A stretch of 64,000 nucleotides of DNA from Erigeron canadensis (lineage: Eukaryota; Streptophyta; Magnoliopsida; Asterales; Asteraceae): NCBI RefSeq assembly GCF_010389155.1, contig NC_057764.1, positions 36,526,275 to 36,590,274 of the forward strand, written 5' to 3'. The notes beneath the pieces were generated by a model. That model was not told the DNA's origin, made no database searches, and worked only from the letters and a program-made list of their open reading frames with translations. Shown piece after piece: positions 35,492 to 47,156 of this stretch (within the stretch, counting starts at the first letter, position 1; every line of letters begins with the position of its first letter). The position numbers and the translations under genes were made by a program.

Positions 35492-37585
35492 TACTCTATA
35501 ATGCATTTTGGTACTATTTTTTACAAATTATTCTTCTTTTTTCTATCTTTCATTATATAAAATGTGGAAGACTTTTACAATATTCGTTTTATACGTCTTG
35601 AAGATTTTAAGGTAATTAAAGAACATACACGAGCTACTGAGCTCGTATCTCATGCAACTAATTAATTGTATATTCCTAATTCCTAATTCTTTTTCTCCGC
35701 AAACTACAATTTCATGCATTGACTACAATTTCTTTAAATTTGGCTATATTAATCTAGAAAATATACAATATATACTCACTAGTTGAATTATTGGATTAAC
35801 TTGATGAGTTGATCATATTAAAAAAATTGGGATGTCTAAGATTCCACTAAAACCGTTTGGGATGTATCTTAACTTTAGTGATTTTGTCATTTGTTTAGTA
35901 TCTCTAAAGCCACATCAAAACCTTCAAATGTTGTGATTCGTCCTTTATTCATGCCCCAAAACTTAAAAGCTCTATACCTATCTATATCATCTTCATTTCT
36001 ATAGATAAACATAAGAGAATCAAAATGATTCTCACGTTCTTGTCTTTCGTAATTATTTATTTTCCACAGATTTTGAAAGTTATCAACAAGATGAAGATAA
36101 AGACTAAAACAAAAGAAGAAAAAATCTATGAGTATGAGCATTTTAATTTAAAAAACATTCATCCGATACTTTGTTCAAACACATCATCATTTGGCCGGAT
36201 TTTTCCACTTTGGTCGAAAGTGGAGTCTCTTTGACATATATTTAAGTTGGTTCGACGAAAGTAAAAAAAAAAAGCTAGCCATCGTCATCTTTTGGCTATT
36301 TAGTGAAGTCACAGCCTTTACATGCTTTGGTTTTTCATCAGCTTCACCGTCTTGTTGTCAAAAAATCTGTACAAATAATGAATCAGAAGGATATGCAATT
36401 CTAGATATATACGTACAAAAATACTTCTTTAAATTCAGATATAGATATCAAACTTTATCTTAATTTCTAATGGTTTTCAAGCAAATCCTATATATTCTTG
36501 TTTATTAATTAGTCACATCAAACAACATGTGATGTCGACTTTGTCATTCCACCAACTCATCAAGTTGTGTAAAAGTAAGTAAATAAGAAGCACTCCTACA
36601 CACACGTATATGTGTTTAGGTATATATGGATGTTGAGAGTGAGACTTAAGATAGATGGTACATAAATTGAGTATACGATAGTGTGGGTTGTTGAAGGTAT
36701 TTGACGAGCATTGTTATTATGAGCTGGATTGCATTACATTTAGTTTCTATACTTTCTACTAGTAAACAAAATTCGTATAACTTAGACTTATTCATATGTG
36801 AACACGGATTTCTTCACATTTACCATTAACATATGAGCATATCGAGTATGTAATGCATAATTTTAATTTTTTTTTTATGATATTCATAAAAAAGAAAAAG
36901 AGTTTTCACATGAACATTTTTAAAAAATATATTATCCTTTTTTTTTTTGCTATTGTACACGATTATTAGATTCCGAATTCAATTATTCAAACACTCATGC
37001 AAACTCGTTATCTTTATATCTCAAGGGGGATCCTGCCACTTGGGCCAAAGGGGATACAAATTAAGTTGAACTTTCACATGGACCTTTGTTAATTATTTTT
37101 ATGGGCCATAACTGGATATATTGGAGACATTAATAGTACTGATAGCCCATGTGCATATCCTTATTGCTTCATATAACATCTCAAATTGGTCATTCTTCCA
37201 ATAACCAAACTATTTTGATTGTGTGATTCTCCTAATACCAAACAGATTCATATTCATTATTCATATTTTTATTATTAACTGGTTCATCAGTGAATAGCTA
37301 AACCACAACTGCTCAAACAAGTTAATATATATGTATAGAGTCACATGTATATACAATCAATAACATTTGTACCCGCGAGTTACACAACCAAATGTTAATC
37401 TCGATCTACCACAACTACAAATGTTACAAATTTCTAAAAATACAGGCTTTCTACCACTGGAGGAATACATTCTTTGGTTTAAAAAAATGTGTCTAGGTAC
37501 AGTTTATCAATCTGATATTCTGATAGCATCTATATATATTCACTAGGTATATTCTGAAATGTATTGAATTAAGCAACTGTAAAGA
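35492..37585. other. Intergenic, with a possible gene relic at 35887-36370
   Basis: On the minus strand, 36141-35887 is an open frame of 84 residues with a charged, non-repetitive stretch (ERENHFDSLMFIYRNEDD). At 36370-36290 another piece (QQDGEADEKPKHVKAVTS) reads in one frame before decaying. Stops and a poly-T/A run separate them. I do not recognise the family, and it may be chance. A (TATA)-rich and otherwise blank region follows to the BAP31-like gene. Confidence 0.25.
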
Positions 37586-39919
37586 CTAACGTCCTAAACC
37601 TAGCAACCGAAGCCAAGAATTGTCCGTTGTTGGATTTAAGCGTTCCTCGTTTCCTACGCTCTTTACGATGGTTTCCCCGGTGCTAGATTTTTCTGCTATT
37701 ACTATACTTCTATTGGATTTTTCACCGTGTACAGATGTTTCTACAATAATATGCTCCTCGTGAATGTGATACCCACGCCTTTGCCTCAGAGCTTGCACCT
37801 CAACTTTCGGTCCCATTTGTTTCTTGGCGCACTCTGAGCCTTTTAAAATCAAGCTTGCATTGATGTCCCTCAGCTGATCTCTAATGTCTTCATTATATGC
37901 CAGCAAACAATCATATTCTACCAGAATCCCTTCACATTGATCCTTGAGAGCACTATAACTCGCCTTTTTAGATTGCACAATTTTCTCCTTTAAACTACAC
38001 TCTGTTTCCAGTTTACTAATCTCTGTTTTCAGCCTGTATATCCCTTGCCTTATAGAATTCGCCACATCTGCACTCTTTTTTCTACTGTCTTCATAGGCCC
38101 GTGTTTGTGTCCTTACAGCCTGTATGTTATTTGTAAGTATGGCAATTTCTCTGATGTATTTGTATCGATGCAGGTTGTTTATCACCAACAAGAGGAAAAG
38201 CGAGAAGCCTGCATGAATTTATGACCTCACCCTTATCAACCAAACAAATTCTTAAAAACAATTCATCAGAAACCATTGATATTACAAGTATCAATCTTTT
38301 ATGATATATATATATATATATACACATGTACCAACTGTGATTGTCATACAGCCTAATACCGATATGCAGAATCATAAAGGTTGGAATCAATGAAGGGACA
38401 TTTCTAACATTCATAATATACAAGTCTCGTGCTCCTAATAATCTGAAATTGCTTATATTTAACTTGAAACTGCAAAACAAACAACCTATACTACTGTCTT
38501 CTGCTTAGGCTATTAAGCAATTGAGGGGAAGTTATACATTCAATTGTTTATCTTTATTTAGCATGCATTGCAACATTGCTAAAATTAGATAAGCATTAAG
38601 AAAGAAAAGCGCCCATTTAATATGTAATTGACACTCATTAAAGAAATATAAAAAAAATACTTGAGACGCATCCGAATACCTAATTTGCCTAACAATTTAA
38701 ATGATGGAAATTATTATTAAAGTGGTGTTAGTTCCCAGATAATCATCAGTTACAATAACAGAACATAAAGATAATCATCAGTTACAATAACAGAACATAA
38801 ATGTTGTCTTCTTAATCCTCCGTATTTCTATTAAAGTTTAAATTCACAAGCAACAATATACGAGTACTTAAAATGGTATATGATATGCAAAATACAAAGC
38901 AAAGTTAATTATGGGCATTTGTGATTGTGTTGAGAAAACAGATTCCGTGTTTGCAAAGGTGGTGTTTTGCAAATCTGCCCTTTATAACTAAAAAACAACA
39001 ATCACTAAATTTCTAACAAGTCGAACAATTTATGAGTTATTGGAGCTCAAGCTTGAAAGCCCGAAGAAAAGTTACTGCTCAAGTAGTTACGTAAACCAAG
39101 CTTAGAAACTTATAATTCGGCTTGTCTGATTATCTCGAGTCAAAGCAGCTAGTCGAGCTTAATGAGTTCAAGTGTCCAACGATCCTATTTAGAGAGGGAG
39201 ATGGATGATCTTTTAGACTTTAATACAAGTATATTAACGATCACAAATGAGCTTAATCGAGTGCAGGTTAATTCTATATTTGAGATTCAGAATCAGCAAA
39301 GAGTAAATGGGGGAGATTTTCCATGTTTTAGTTACCTGGGAATAGCGAGTCTTTTTGACCAAAAAGTACGCTATTCCTGTAATCTATGCCACCGTTTCTG
39401 AAACATGTTCATGCCCACCCCCCAACATATACCTAGGGAGATTTAGGAGCTACATATTTTTTTCAAACATTCAATCGGGATAACCTGTATTTAGGAGCTA
39501 CATTTTCATTCGAGTATTAAATTTAAAGCAAATATGATCTAATACCTTAATAAATCACACACACACATACATATAGATATATCTATCAAAAGCAAGTAAG
39601 GAACCAAATCAATCAAACATTAAATAAAAAATAAAGGAAAACTGAAATATAAATATATACCAATGAGAGAAGCTTCTAGAATACGGTAGACATGATCGGG
39701 GGAATTGACAAAACGACGCCGTATTTGAATTAAAGTGTAAATATCATAAATCAAGGTTATAAACAAAGTGGCACCAGCTGATTTAATAAGTAATTGAGCT
39801 TTGGTTGATTTTAATCCGTCTAACCAGAAAACTAACGGGTCGCGTAATTCGGTGACGAATAATAGCATCAGAATTAATGTGATTTGGGCGAATAAAATAG
39901 TGACCAAAATGTAAATCAT
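37586..39919 (-). CDS. BAP31-like ER membrane protein (divergent)
   Basis: Two exons on the minus strand: 39919-39661 (donor TTG|GTATAT) and 38208-37586 (acceptor GCAG|GCTTCT), joined to give 293 aa with LEASLIGFSLFLL across the junction. The N-terminal half has three hydrophobic segments (about residues 2-22, 45-62 and 80-97), the layout of the BAP31/Yet3 family. Family-typical features include the 'LEASL(I/M)GFSLF' block and the following AYEDSRKKSADV segment. The C-terminal half is charged and coiled-coil-like (RLKTEISKLETECSLKEKIV). BAP31 proteins are ER cargo/quality-control factors. Compared with the usual 'KTPLRKLVI..LD..KRG' loop, this one has TELRDPLVFWLDGLKSTKAQ, and it ends LRLLGLGR with no dilysine retrieval signal, so it looks like a diverged paralogue. 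The intron is about 1.45 kb and includes a 31-bp direct duplication near 38737. Confidence 0.85.
38737..38800. repeat. Short direct duplication in the BAP31-like intron
   Basis: ATAATCATCAGTTACAATAA...AGAACATAAA appears twice in tandem, unit about 31 bases. Probably a simple slippage duplication. Confidence 0.75.
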
Positions 39920-40167
39920 TGGTTGAGTGAGTGAGTGATGAAGGTGAAAAGAAAGGATTAGCTGATGTTGTCGGGTTCGGGTTTTTCACCGGTGTCCCTC
40001 CAGGCCCAGGGGTTTGACTAGCTGGATGGAGTTGGGATGGGTTGATTTACATGGTTTGACTTGGATGGTTTGACCGGCTTATTTCAGTTTTAATTATTTT
40101 TACGGATTAGTTATATCTTAACCTATATCTGTTTTATTCAACCAAACTTTTAATCTATATAATTTAT

Positions 40168-40332
40168 GGATAATGATAATTCTACCTAATTGATATATAT
40201 CTAAAAATCAACCTAATAATAAGACGATGACATTTTAAAGATTCAAAAAATGAGATAAAGAAACAGAATTAATAGAATATACATGTCAAAAGTTTTCGAT
40301 TGACCTTTGATATAGTCTATTTATTATTTTCC
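40168..40332. mobile_element. MULE-type MITE (GGAAAATR family), copy 2
   Basis: 165 bp. Begins GGATAATGATAATTCTACCT and ends in the inverted partner ...ATTATTTTCC. ATAATTTAT is perfectly duplicated (40159-40167 and 40333-40341), a 9-bp target duplication. Same family as 15430 and 44702. Confidence 0.85.
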
Positions 40333-40800
40333 ATAATTTATATAGTTGGCATGCTATAGGTTTTACGGTGCAATTTTATTTAATTATAAAATAAAATTTA
40401 CGATCATAGTTTCAAGTATTATCAATATGATTGGTGATTTATTGGTGGGTGTTGCATCAAAGTTTAAATTTTGGTATAACTAATGAGGATATTGTCGAAT
40501 GTTTTCATAAAATCCTTACTTATGATATTTTAAATAATTTGTTTTACTTTGTAATTAATAGAGTTTATTACTGTATTCAGTTTTTTTAAAAAGGTACTCT
40601 ACTTTAGTTTTGCTCTTAACTAAATTACACGAACAATTGTCTACTCCATTTTCCATGATGAACTGAAGTGGGGTGTTATATACGATGGTGCACATACATT
40701 TAGGTCGGGTTAAAGTGATGATGTACTATCTTCCTAATAGCTTAGGAATAATAATATCTCTTCGACCATATGGAGGCTATTAGGCTCCAGCCCTGATGTA

Positions 40801-40975
40801 GCCTCCGGACCTAAGCCAATAAGGCTCCTGATGCAGCCTCCGGACCTAAGCCAATAAAGCTTCTGATGTAGCCTCCGGACCTAAGCCAATAAGGCTCCTG
40901 GTGTAGCCTCCGGACCTAAGCCAATAAGGCTCTTGATGTAGCCTCCGGACCTAAGCCATGGAGGCTCCTGACTAA
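40801..40975. repeat. 35-bp tandem repeat, five units
   Basis: Units begin GCCTCCGGACCTAAGCCAAT at 40801, 40836, 40871, 40906 and 40941, exactly 35 bases apart and nearly identical. A decayed half-unit follows (CTCCTGACTAAGTCTCCTGA). Units are contiguous without spacers, so this is not a CRISPR-like array. It immediately precedes the LTR-like tract. Confidence 0.93.
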
Positions 40976-40984
40976 GTCTCCTGA

Positions 40985-41240
40985 CCTAAATATGACCTCA
41001 CCCTTGTTAAATCATGGGCTTGATCTAGGTCCACACATGGAAAGCCCATGACCCGAAATCATTAAAACCTAGAATCTACTCCCTATAAATAGAAGACCTA
41101 TGACGCCAAGCTAAGGGACTTCTCTCTCTTCCTCCTCTCCACTCTCTCTCACACAATCTTTAGCTTACTTCAGCTTGTGGCGTCACATCGTGTGGTCACC
41201 AATTGGGAACCGCCAACCAAAATAGCAACAATATTGTCTT
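40985..41240 (+). promoter_or_regulatory. LTR-like or promoter-like tract with TATA box
   Basis: CCCTATAAATAGAAGACC (about 41081-41098) is a strong plant TATA context. It is followed by a CT-rich leader (TTCTCTCTCTTCCTCCTCTC, 41120-41139) and then GTGGCGTCACATCGTGTGGT. That order is typical of the U3/R/U5 of plant LTRs and also of some promoters. No coding region follows and no matching second LTR was found, so a solo LTR is the favoured reading. Confidence 0.4.
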
Positions 41241-42145
41241 CCTCATTACATCTTATAGATCAAGGATTAAACTCCTAATAGTACTTAAGATAAATGCTAT
41301 ATATCTACACAGATGTAGATTTATGCTTAAACAAGGGACTCATAGATTTATGCTTAAACATAAAGTAGTGTCAAATAGTATTACATGATTTTAAAACGGT
41401 TTTTATGATTATGTGACACAGTAATGACTATTTGACACACTTGGTGATATATGGCGCGATTTAGTTACCTTGTCAAAAATATATGGAGTGGTCTTGCATC
41501 ATTTTTGTGAATAGCATTTTGGCCCACTTATATTTACAGATTTATAATTTTTCATGTACAGTACTAATTAAATAAAAGTGAAACAAATGTAAAGTTATGA
41601 ACTTCTGTTAATCTGTTATCCACTGGTTAATCGCCTGTCCTGAAGTTCAATATATAAGAATTTCGTATTTCAGAGTACCAAAGCAGAGATATAAGAGTCT
41701 TAAGTAAATTACACTACTGTATTAGAAAAACAACTTTCTTTTTATAGATATGTATTTTCCATTATACTTTTCCTTATTGTATTTTCCATTATACTTTTCC
41801 ATTATACTACTGTATTTTCCATTATACTTTTCCTAGCTTATTGTTTTGTCTAGATCAACATGGTGATAATATCATGTCATGCTAATTGCAAACGGAGTAG
41901 GATTTTGCATGATTTCAAATTAATAATTTATGAAACTCTTGGCCGTATGATGCTTTGATAAAGGCATATCCAAATATTCATACATATATCGAGTTTAAGA
42001 CCACAAAGTAATGCACATTCAAATATTCATTTCATATATAGAGTTTAATACAAAGTTACTCGTATTACAGAAGTAATTTCTCCAAACAAATCACAATCTT
42101 AGGTAAATGCTTTAACTCTTTAAATACAAAACTTATCAATAGTCT
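41241..42145. other. Intergenic; short tandem repeat, 3' flank of the glycine-rich gene
   Basis: About 900 bases, no gene. At 41752-41833, TGTATTTTCCATTATACTTT-type units recur three times with slippage. The part next to 42145 is presumably the 3' untranslated region of the glycine-rich gene. Confidence 0.6.
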
Positions 42146-43198
42146 TTACCTTCGGCCTCCTCCGCCGCTACCAGATCCACTGCCGGTTCCTTTTCCAGCA
42201 CCGGCACCCACTCCAACACCTATTCCAATGCCTATTCCAACTCCAAATCCCCCTCCTTTCCCACCACCTCCGCCAATGCCATGTCCTCCTCCTAAACCAC
42301 CACCACCTCCAGCTCCTCCGCCAACACCTCCACCAGCTCCTCCTCCGACACCACTACCTACCCCTCCCCCAGCTCCAAAGCCACTTCCATGACCCGAACC
42401 ACCACCAATTCCACCACCACCTCCACCCCCTCCACCACCACCTCCTCCTCCACCAGCCCCAACACCTCCAGCTCCACCCACACCTCCACCAGCTCCAAAG
42501 CCACCACCATGACCTGAACCACCCCCAATACCGCTGCCACCACCGCCGCCTCCTCCACCGCCTCCACCACCACCAGCTCCAATGCCTCCAGCACCACCAC
42601 TCCCTACACCTCCACCAGCACCAAATCCACCCCCATGACCCGAACCACCTCCTAGACCACCTCCGCCGCCTCCTCCACCTCCACCTCCACCTCCACCGGC
42701 ACCAACTCCTCCAGCCCCGCCACCTACTCCCCCTCCAGCGCCAAACCCACCTCCCTTACCTGAACCACCTCCAACACCTCCTCCACCACCACCTCCAGCG
42801 CCACCACCACCACCAAGTCCACCACCAGCTCCACCACCTACTCCCCCTCCGGCACCAAATCCTCCACCCTTCCCTGACCCACCTCCAATACCTCCTCCAC
42901 CTCCGGCACCACCACCGCCACCACCACCAAGTCCTCCACCAGCTCCACCACCAGCTCCAAATCCACCTCCACGGCCTCCTCCACCTCCTAAACCACCACC
43001 ACGTCCTCCACCACCACCAATCCCTCTTCCACCACGCCCAAACCCTCCACGGCGACCACCACATCCTCCTCTCCCACATCCATCATCACCCCACCGGTCA
43101 GTTTGATCAACATTGCCATCAGCAAGGGCCAATGCACTCAAATGGAAGACAATGGCAAGGCCTAGTAGAATCACACAAGCCCATTTCTGTGAGCCCAT
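42146..43198 (-). CDS. Secreted glycine-rich protein
   Basis: 350 aa, one exon, minus strand. Residues 1-26 form a signal peptide (Lys5, then ILLGLAIVFHLSALALA), so the product is likely exported to the cell wall. After a short acidic and Cys-containing segment (NVDQTDRWGDDGCGRGGCGG) the rest is almost all Gly with Ala, Val, Leu, Ser and Phe. The main motif is G-S-G-(K/H)-G-G-G-F-G-A-G-G-G-V-G, repeated about six times with poly-Gly spacers, first with Lys and later with His in the variable place. The C-terminus is GTGSGSGSGGGGRR. This matches class I structural glycine-rich wall proteins; the exact role cannot be told from sequence. The long frames overlapping it in other registers (Trp- or Val-rich) are shadows of the GGN codons. 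Confidence 0.88.
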   Translation of the reverse strand: MGSQKWACVILLGLAIVFHLSALALADGNVDQTDRWGDDGCGRGGCGGRRGGFGRGGRGIGGGGGRGGGLGGGGGRGGGFGAGGGAGGGLGGGGGGGAGGGGGIGGGSGKGGGFGAGGGVGGGAGGGLGGGGGAGGGGGGGVGGGSGKGGGFGAGGGVGGGAGGVGAGGGGGGGGGGGGGGLGGGSGHGGGFGAGGGVGSGGAGGIGAGGGGGGGGGGGGGSGIGGGSGHGGGFGAGGGVGGAGGVGAGGGGGGGGGGGGGGGIGGGSGHGSGFGAGGGVGSGVGGGAGGGVGGGAGGGGGLGGGHGIGGGGGKGGGFGVGIGIGIGVGVGAGAGKGTGSGSGSGGGGRR

Positions 43199-43280
43199 TT
43201 TATGTATGTTTGCTTCTGCTCACGCTTTCAACACTACTTTGCTTTGATTTGTTGGTTGCTATGAATTGATAATGGATCTC

Positions 43281-43292
43281 TATATATTTATA
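43281..43292 (-). promoter_or_regulatory. TATA box of the glycine-rich protein gene
   Basis: CTATAAATATATA on the minus strand, about 83 bases before the start codon, the only strong TATA at that distance. Confidence 0.6.
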
Positions 43293-44149
43293 GGTACACC
43301 CACATGTGATCGATAGTAGTACAGTGACATGCAAGTTGCAACTTTAGATATATTGATTCACAAGCAGCTAGTACGTAAACTGATCTCATTAATTAATGTC
43401 CTTACATGAACATATATGCAACGCGTTGAGGCGTTGGTTGGGAAGTTATTATCAGATTTAATTTGCAGTTCGTTGATTAAGTCAAATAACAAAGGCTTGC
43501 TATATCTAGCTGGATCGGATAACGTTTATTCAAAATGCCCTTTCCTTAATTAATATCATATTCAATTCATATTTCATATAAATTTAACTAATTTCATGTT
43601 ACTCTTCCATATACTCCGATATACAAAATTAATTGATCTATATATATACTCCGATCGATCGGTAAAAGTTATAAGTTAATCTATAAGCTAGTTAAATTGT
43701 AACTCGAACGAGCGGTTTAATTAGATTAGGTGAACTTGCTGTATCTAGTTCGGAGCGTTAGATATCAACTTAATTACTGTATCAAATATTCAATACGTAT
43801 ATATATGCCATTTATTAGTACAATAAGCATAGGACAAAAACATTATATCATCATAAGTCAACATAGTCTGACCTCTTAACTTTAATTTAGATTTTATTTT
43901 CTTTTTACTGTAAATCGTTGTTTACTTTGATGTGTTTCATCTGATCAATTTAATTTCCATGTTAATTACCATTACTCGGGTAACTATATCCTACAATACG
44001 TACTACTACTCGATTTATTTCCCCATTACAATTTAATGGTAAAGAGTTCTAGCTTTTGGCTTAAATCGATGGTGACTTCCGATTATATTTTGTTTTTGTT
44101 AATAATTATGAGTTTACCTATAATAATGTGAGCTTTTGTTTTAAATAGA
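43293..44149. other. Upstream region of the glycine-rich gene, no gene seen
   Basis: AT-rich DNA up to the next Helitron-like copy. No repeat ends recognised. Confidence 0.5.
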
Positions 44150-44546
44150 CGAGAGCAAGTACCTGCGCGTTGCGACAGTGAGATGGTGAGGTTGATAGGT
44201 CATAAAGTGTGATAGCTAAATACTTTAGCCGTATGGCCTCCGCCCTCGGATTTAAAAATTCGTCGAAAGTATATCGAATGACATCTCTAATGAAAGAGCA
44301 TGGAATTTTAAGAACACCCATATAATTTTTATAATTTATCGATGTACGGTTTTTGAGATAAAAGATTTTAAATAAATTGGAAGAATAAATGATTTATGAG
44401 GGAGAAAAAAAAATGATTGATTGAGATTTGAGTAGAGAGAAAAGGTGTTAAGGTAAATATAGAATTGATATATGAGAATTTTAAAAAAATAAATATTAAA
44501 ACTTAAAATGTAAACATGGAAAATTTGCTTTATAATATAGTATAGA
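44150..44546 (-). mobile_element. Helitron-like element, family HEL-A, copy 4
   Basis: On the minus strand: A|TCTATACTATATTATAAAGC at the start and GTCGCAACGCGCAGGTACTT...CTCG|T at the end, 397 bp. The open frame from ATG at 44321 (minus) reads MGVLKIPCSFIRDVIRYTFD and continues in register with copy 1 for about 45 codons. No transposase or helicase. Confidence 0.78.
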
Positions 44547-44701
44547 TAAGTAGCCAGGTCACCCTTTCTTTTGTCTAAATAAGTTTAACTAGCTATACAT
44601 ATCAAAGTAACTAAATTATTTAAGCTTAATTTGTTGAAATCTAACCAACACTTTTAGATCTCAAATTTACGCATTTCTATAGAAAGAACCGTAAGTTTTA
44701 A

Positions 44702-44880
44702 GGATAATGATAAATCAACTTAATTGGTATGCCTAAAGTTGTGCCTAATTGTAAGATGATGACATGTGGAAAAATCAGGGGGCAAGATTAGGAAAGAGAA
44801 TTAGTGCATTCCACATGTCAAATTCCTAAGGTTTTAGACATATCTTTAGACACACCAATTAGGTTGATTAATCATTTTCC
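44702..44880. mobile_element. MULE-type MITE (GGAAAATR family), copy 3
   Basis: 179 bp, the same length as copy 1. Begins GGATAATGATAAATCAACTT; the reverse complement of its right end is GGAAAATGATTAATCAACCT. AAGTTTTAA is perfectly duplicated at 44693-44701 and 44881-44889 (9 bp). Confidence 0.9.
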
Positions 44881-44889
44881 AAGTTTTAA

Positions 44890-45599
44890 AGTACATATAA
44901 TTAATGTGAGTAATAAATAATTAAATTAAAACGTCTAAACTATTTCTCTTATCTATACTATTAGTCTATTACAGATGAAAAAATGAAATCTAAGTTGAGT
45001 TACAAATATGTTTACCATATACGAGTATGATTTGTCAAAAGGTTACAAAGATGGTATGGCCTTATAGATAAAGATAAAAAAAAAATAATGGTAAGAATTA
45101 AAAGTTATTCGAAAGATTATGAGACACAAAAGACTACAAGTGAAACAACCTTTTTTTTAAATTAAAAATGTTAATTGCCATTTTTATTTAGAGGACAAAA
45201 TAAGAAAAATCATATAGTTAACTCTTTATTAATATAAAGATTGATATTATTTGAAGGATTTTTGCTAAACGAAGTTTTAGAGACTTTCGTTAAGGTGCGT
45301 TAAATAGTTATATACTTATCATAAAATTCAGTTTGTAGGCTTTTGATATCTATATATAAAAACGTTAAATAAAGCCCTAAGGGCTTATTTTTCCTTATTT
45401 AATTTGAAATATATATATAACCAAGTTGATCAAGGTTTTTTACATGTATTGAGAATCGATCAGTCACTAGGATAAAATAATGTGACGATGTGCTTAATAT
45501 CAACACATTATATGTCTATAATATGTAAACATGAATAATATATATGATGTAGGGCATATACATTATTAAGAGATATGTGTATATATATGTAGTGTGAAT
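44890..45599. other. Intergenic, nothing recognised
   Basis: AT-rich. A small inverted motif (GCCCTAAGGGC at 45376-45386) resembles the end of the 7325 element but has no partner. Confidence 0.45.
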
Positions 45600-45766
45600 T
45601 AGGGATGAGCAAAATTACCGAAATACCGATGGGTATTCGGTATCGGTATCAGTTTTTAGTTTGGGTCATTTTTGGTTTCGGTACCAATCGGTTCGGTACA
45701 GTTCGATACCGGTTTTACCGAAATAGAACCGACTTTTAGCTTTAAAAATGGACGAGTTGCTTGCTA

Positions 45767-46060
45767 TAATATAATGGGATAAGTATATGGGAATGTAATG
45801 AACTATGCACGAATGTTTATGTTGTGTAATGAACTACTTGAATGTTTATTGTATGTAATGAACTTTCAAATCCCGGTTATTAGATGTACCTGGGTATATG
45901 TGGCAACCATATAAGCTGCCACTTGTAAATTTTTGATTGGTCAAATACATCCAATAACCTGGATTTTAAAGTTCATTACATACAATAAATATTCAAGTAA
46001 TTCATTACATAACATAAACATTTGTGCATAGTTCATTACATTCTTAGATCCTTATATATT
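45767..46060. mobile_element. Foldback element nested in the hAT element
   Basis: Inverted arms of about 130 bases (GAATGTAATGAACTATGCAC at the left; the same text at the right as reverse complement of GTGCATAGTTCATTACATTC), with AATGAAC repeated within each arm and a centre near 45915. Confidence 0.75.
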
Positions 46061-46197
46061 AGGATCAGCAACACTGGTACTCCTTAAATATGATATATAC
46101 TCAAACTTAATAATCTGTGATTTTATAGAGGATATTACATCAGATATTTAATTATTACTATTGTTTTAGAGTAATGAGTGAATGTTTATGGGTCGGT

Positions 46198-47156
46198 CAC
46201 TGGAGTTTTTTTTAAAAATAGTATATTATATAAACTTATTTACCAAACTAGTATAGTTTCAAAAATATTTATTAAATTAGTATAATTTTTAGAATCATTG
46301 ATTATTAAACAGCTTCCCTTTGCTTCTTTTCTTTCAATTGCAACAAATTACTTCTAAAATTATCACGAATAACTAGGGGCTTGGGTGACTGGGAGAGAAG
46401 TATAGACTGGAGTATTTACACATACGGATGAGGTAACAATGCAGAAACTTATTCACGACTTCAATGAAAAAACTACTTTTGCCTCGATTAAGTTTAATAA
46501 GATCTGCGGGGTTCTTTGATTTTTATATTAGGTCGGCCTGTTAGTTTTGGCTCGACTTTAATGTTCAAATAATTTGTAGATAAATCGCAATTAAGGTCAC
46601 TCGTGGGTTGAGATGTTAACTTGATGTATTGAATTTTTAGGATGCTAATGTATATATGGTGTTGTAATCTATGGAATTTTTGTTTTTTTGTACTAGTACG
46701 TTAGCTATGGATACAAATACGCATTACCCAGTAACACACATTACAGACTTGCTATTTTGTAGAGAAAATTCCTAAGGTCATCTTGGCTAAGGAAATTCTT
46801 AAGGTGTAATGCTGAGAATGAGAAAAATCCTTTACAAATGCGTTAACTTACTTCGATTTGCAGATCCGTATTGCTCTTCAGAATTACTCAGCCATGGCAT
46901 GTGTCACTATATATTTGAAAGTTTGATGTATATGCTGAGATTAAAGTTGATACAAGAGAAATTTAACTCTAAAATACATCACTGAATTTTTTGTTTTTAC
47001 TGCCAAATACATAATACAACAAGTAAGTTTGGAGGCATTTCAAATAATTGAACATTTTAGAATTTATACTAGTTTGGTAAATATTTTTAAAACTATACTA
47101 ATTTGGTAAATACTTTTATCCATTATACTAGTTTGAAAAAAAACTATCGTCCACTG
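46198..47156. mobile_element. Second inverted-repeat element nested in the hAT element
   Basis: Outer arms are inverted copies: CACTGGAGTTTTTTTT and TTTACCAAACTAGTATAGTT at the left; the right arm reverse-complemented gives CAGTGGACGATAGTTTTTTT and TTTACCAAATTAGTATAGTT. About 740 bases of unrelated DNA lie between the arms. CACTG-like ends suggest but do not prove a CACTA relation. Confidence 0.55.

Noticed and set aside
40801..40975. CRISPR-like array
   Set aside because: Units are contiguous and have no unique spacers, and the genome is that of a plant.
42358..43079. Val-rich and Trp-rich frames inside the glycine-rich gene
   Set aside because: They are other registers of GGN/GGT repeats. 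Only one frame has a signal peptide.
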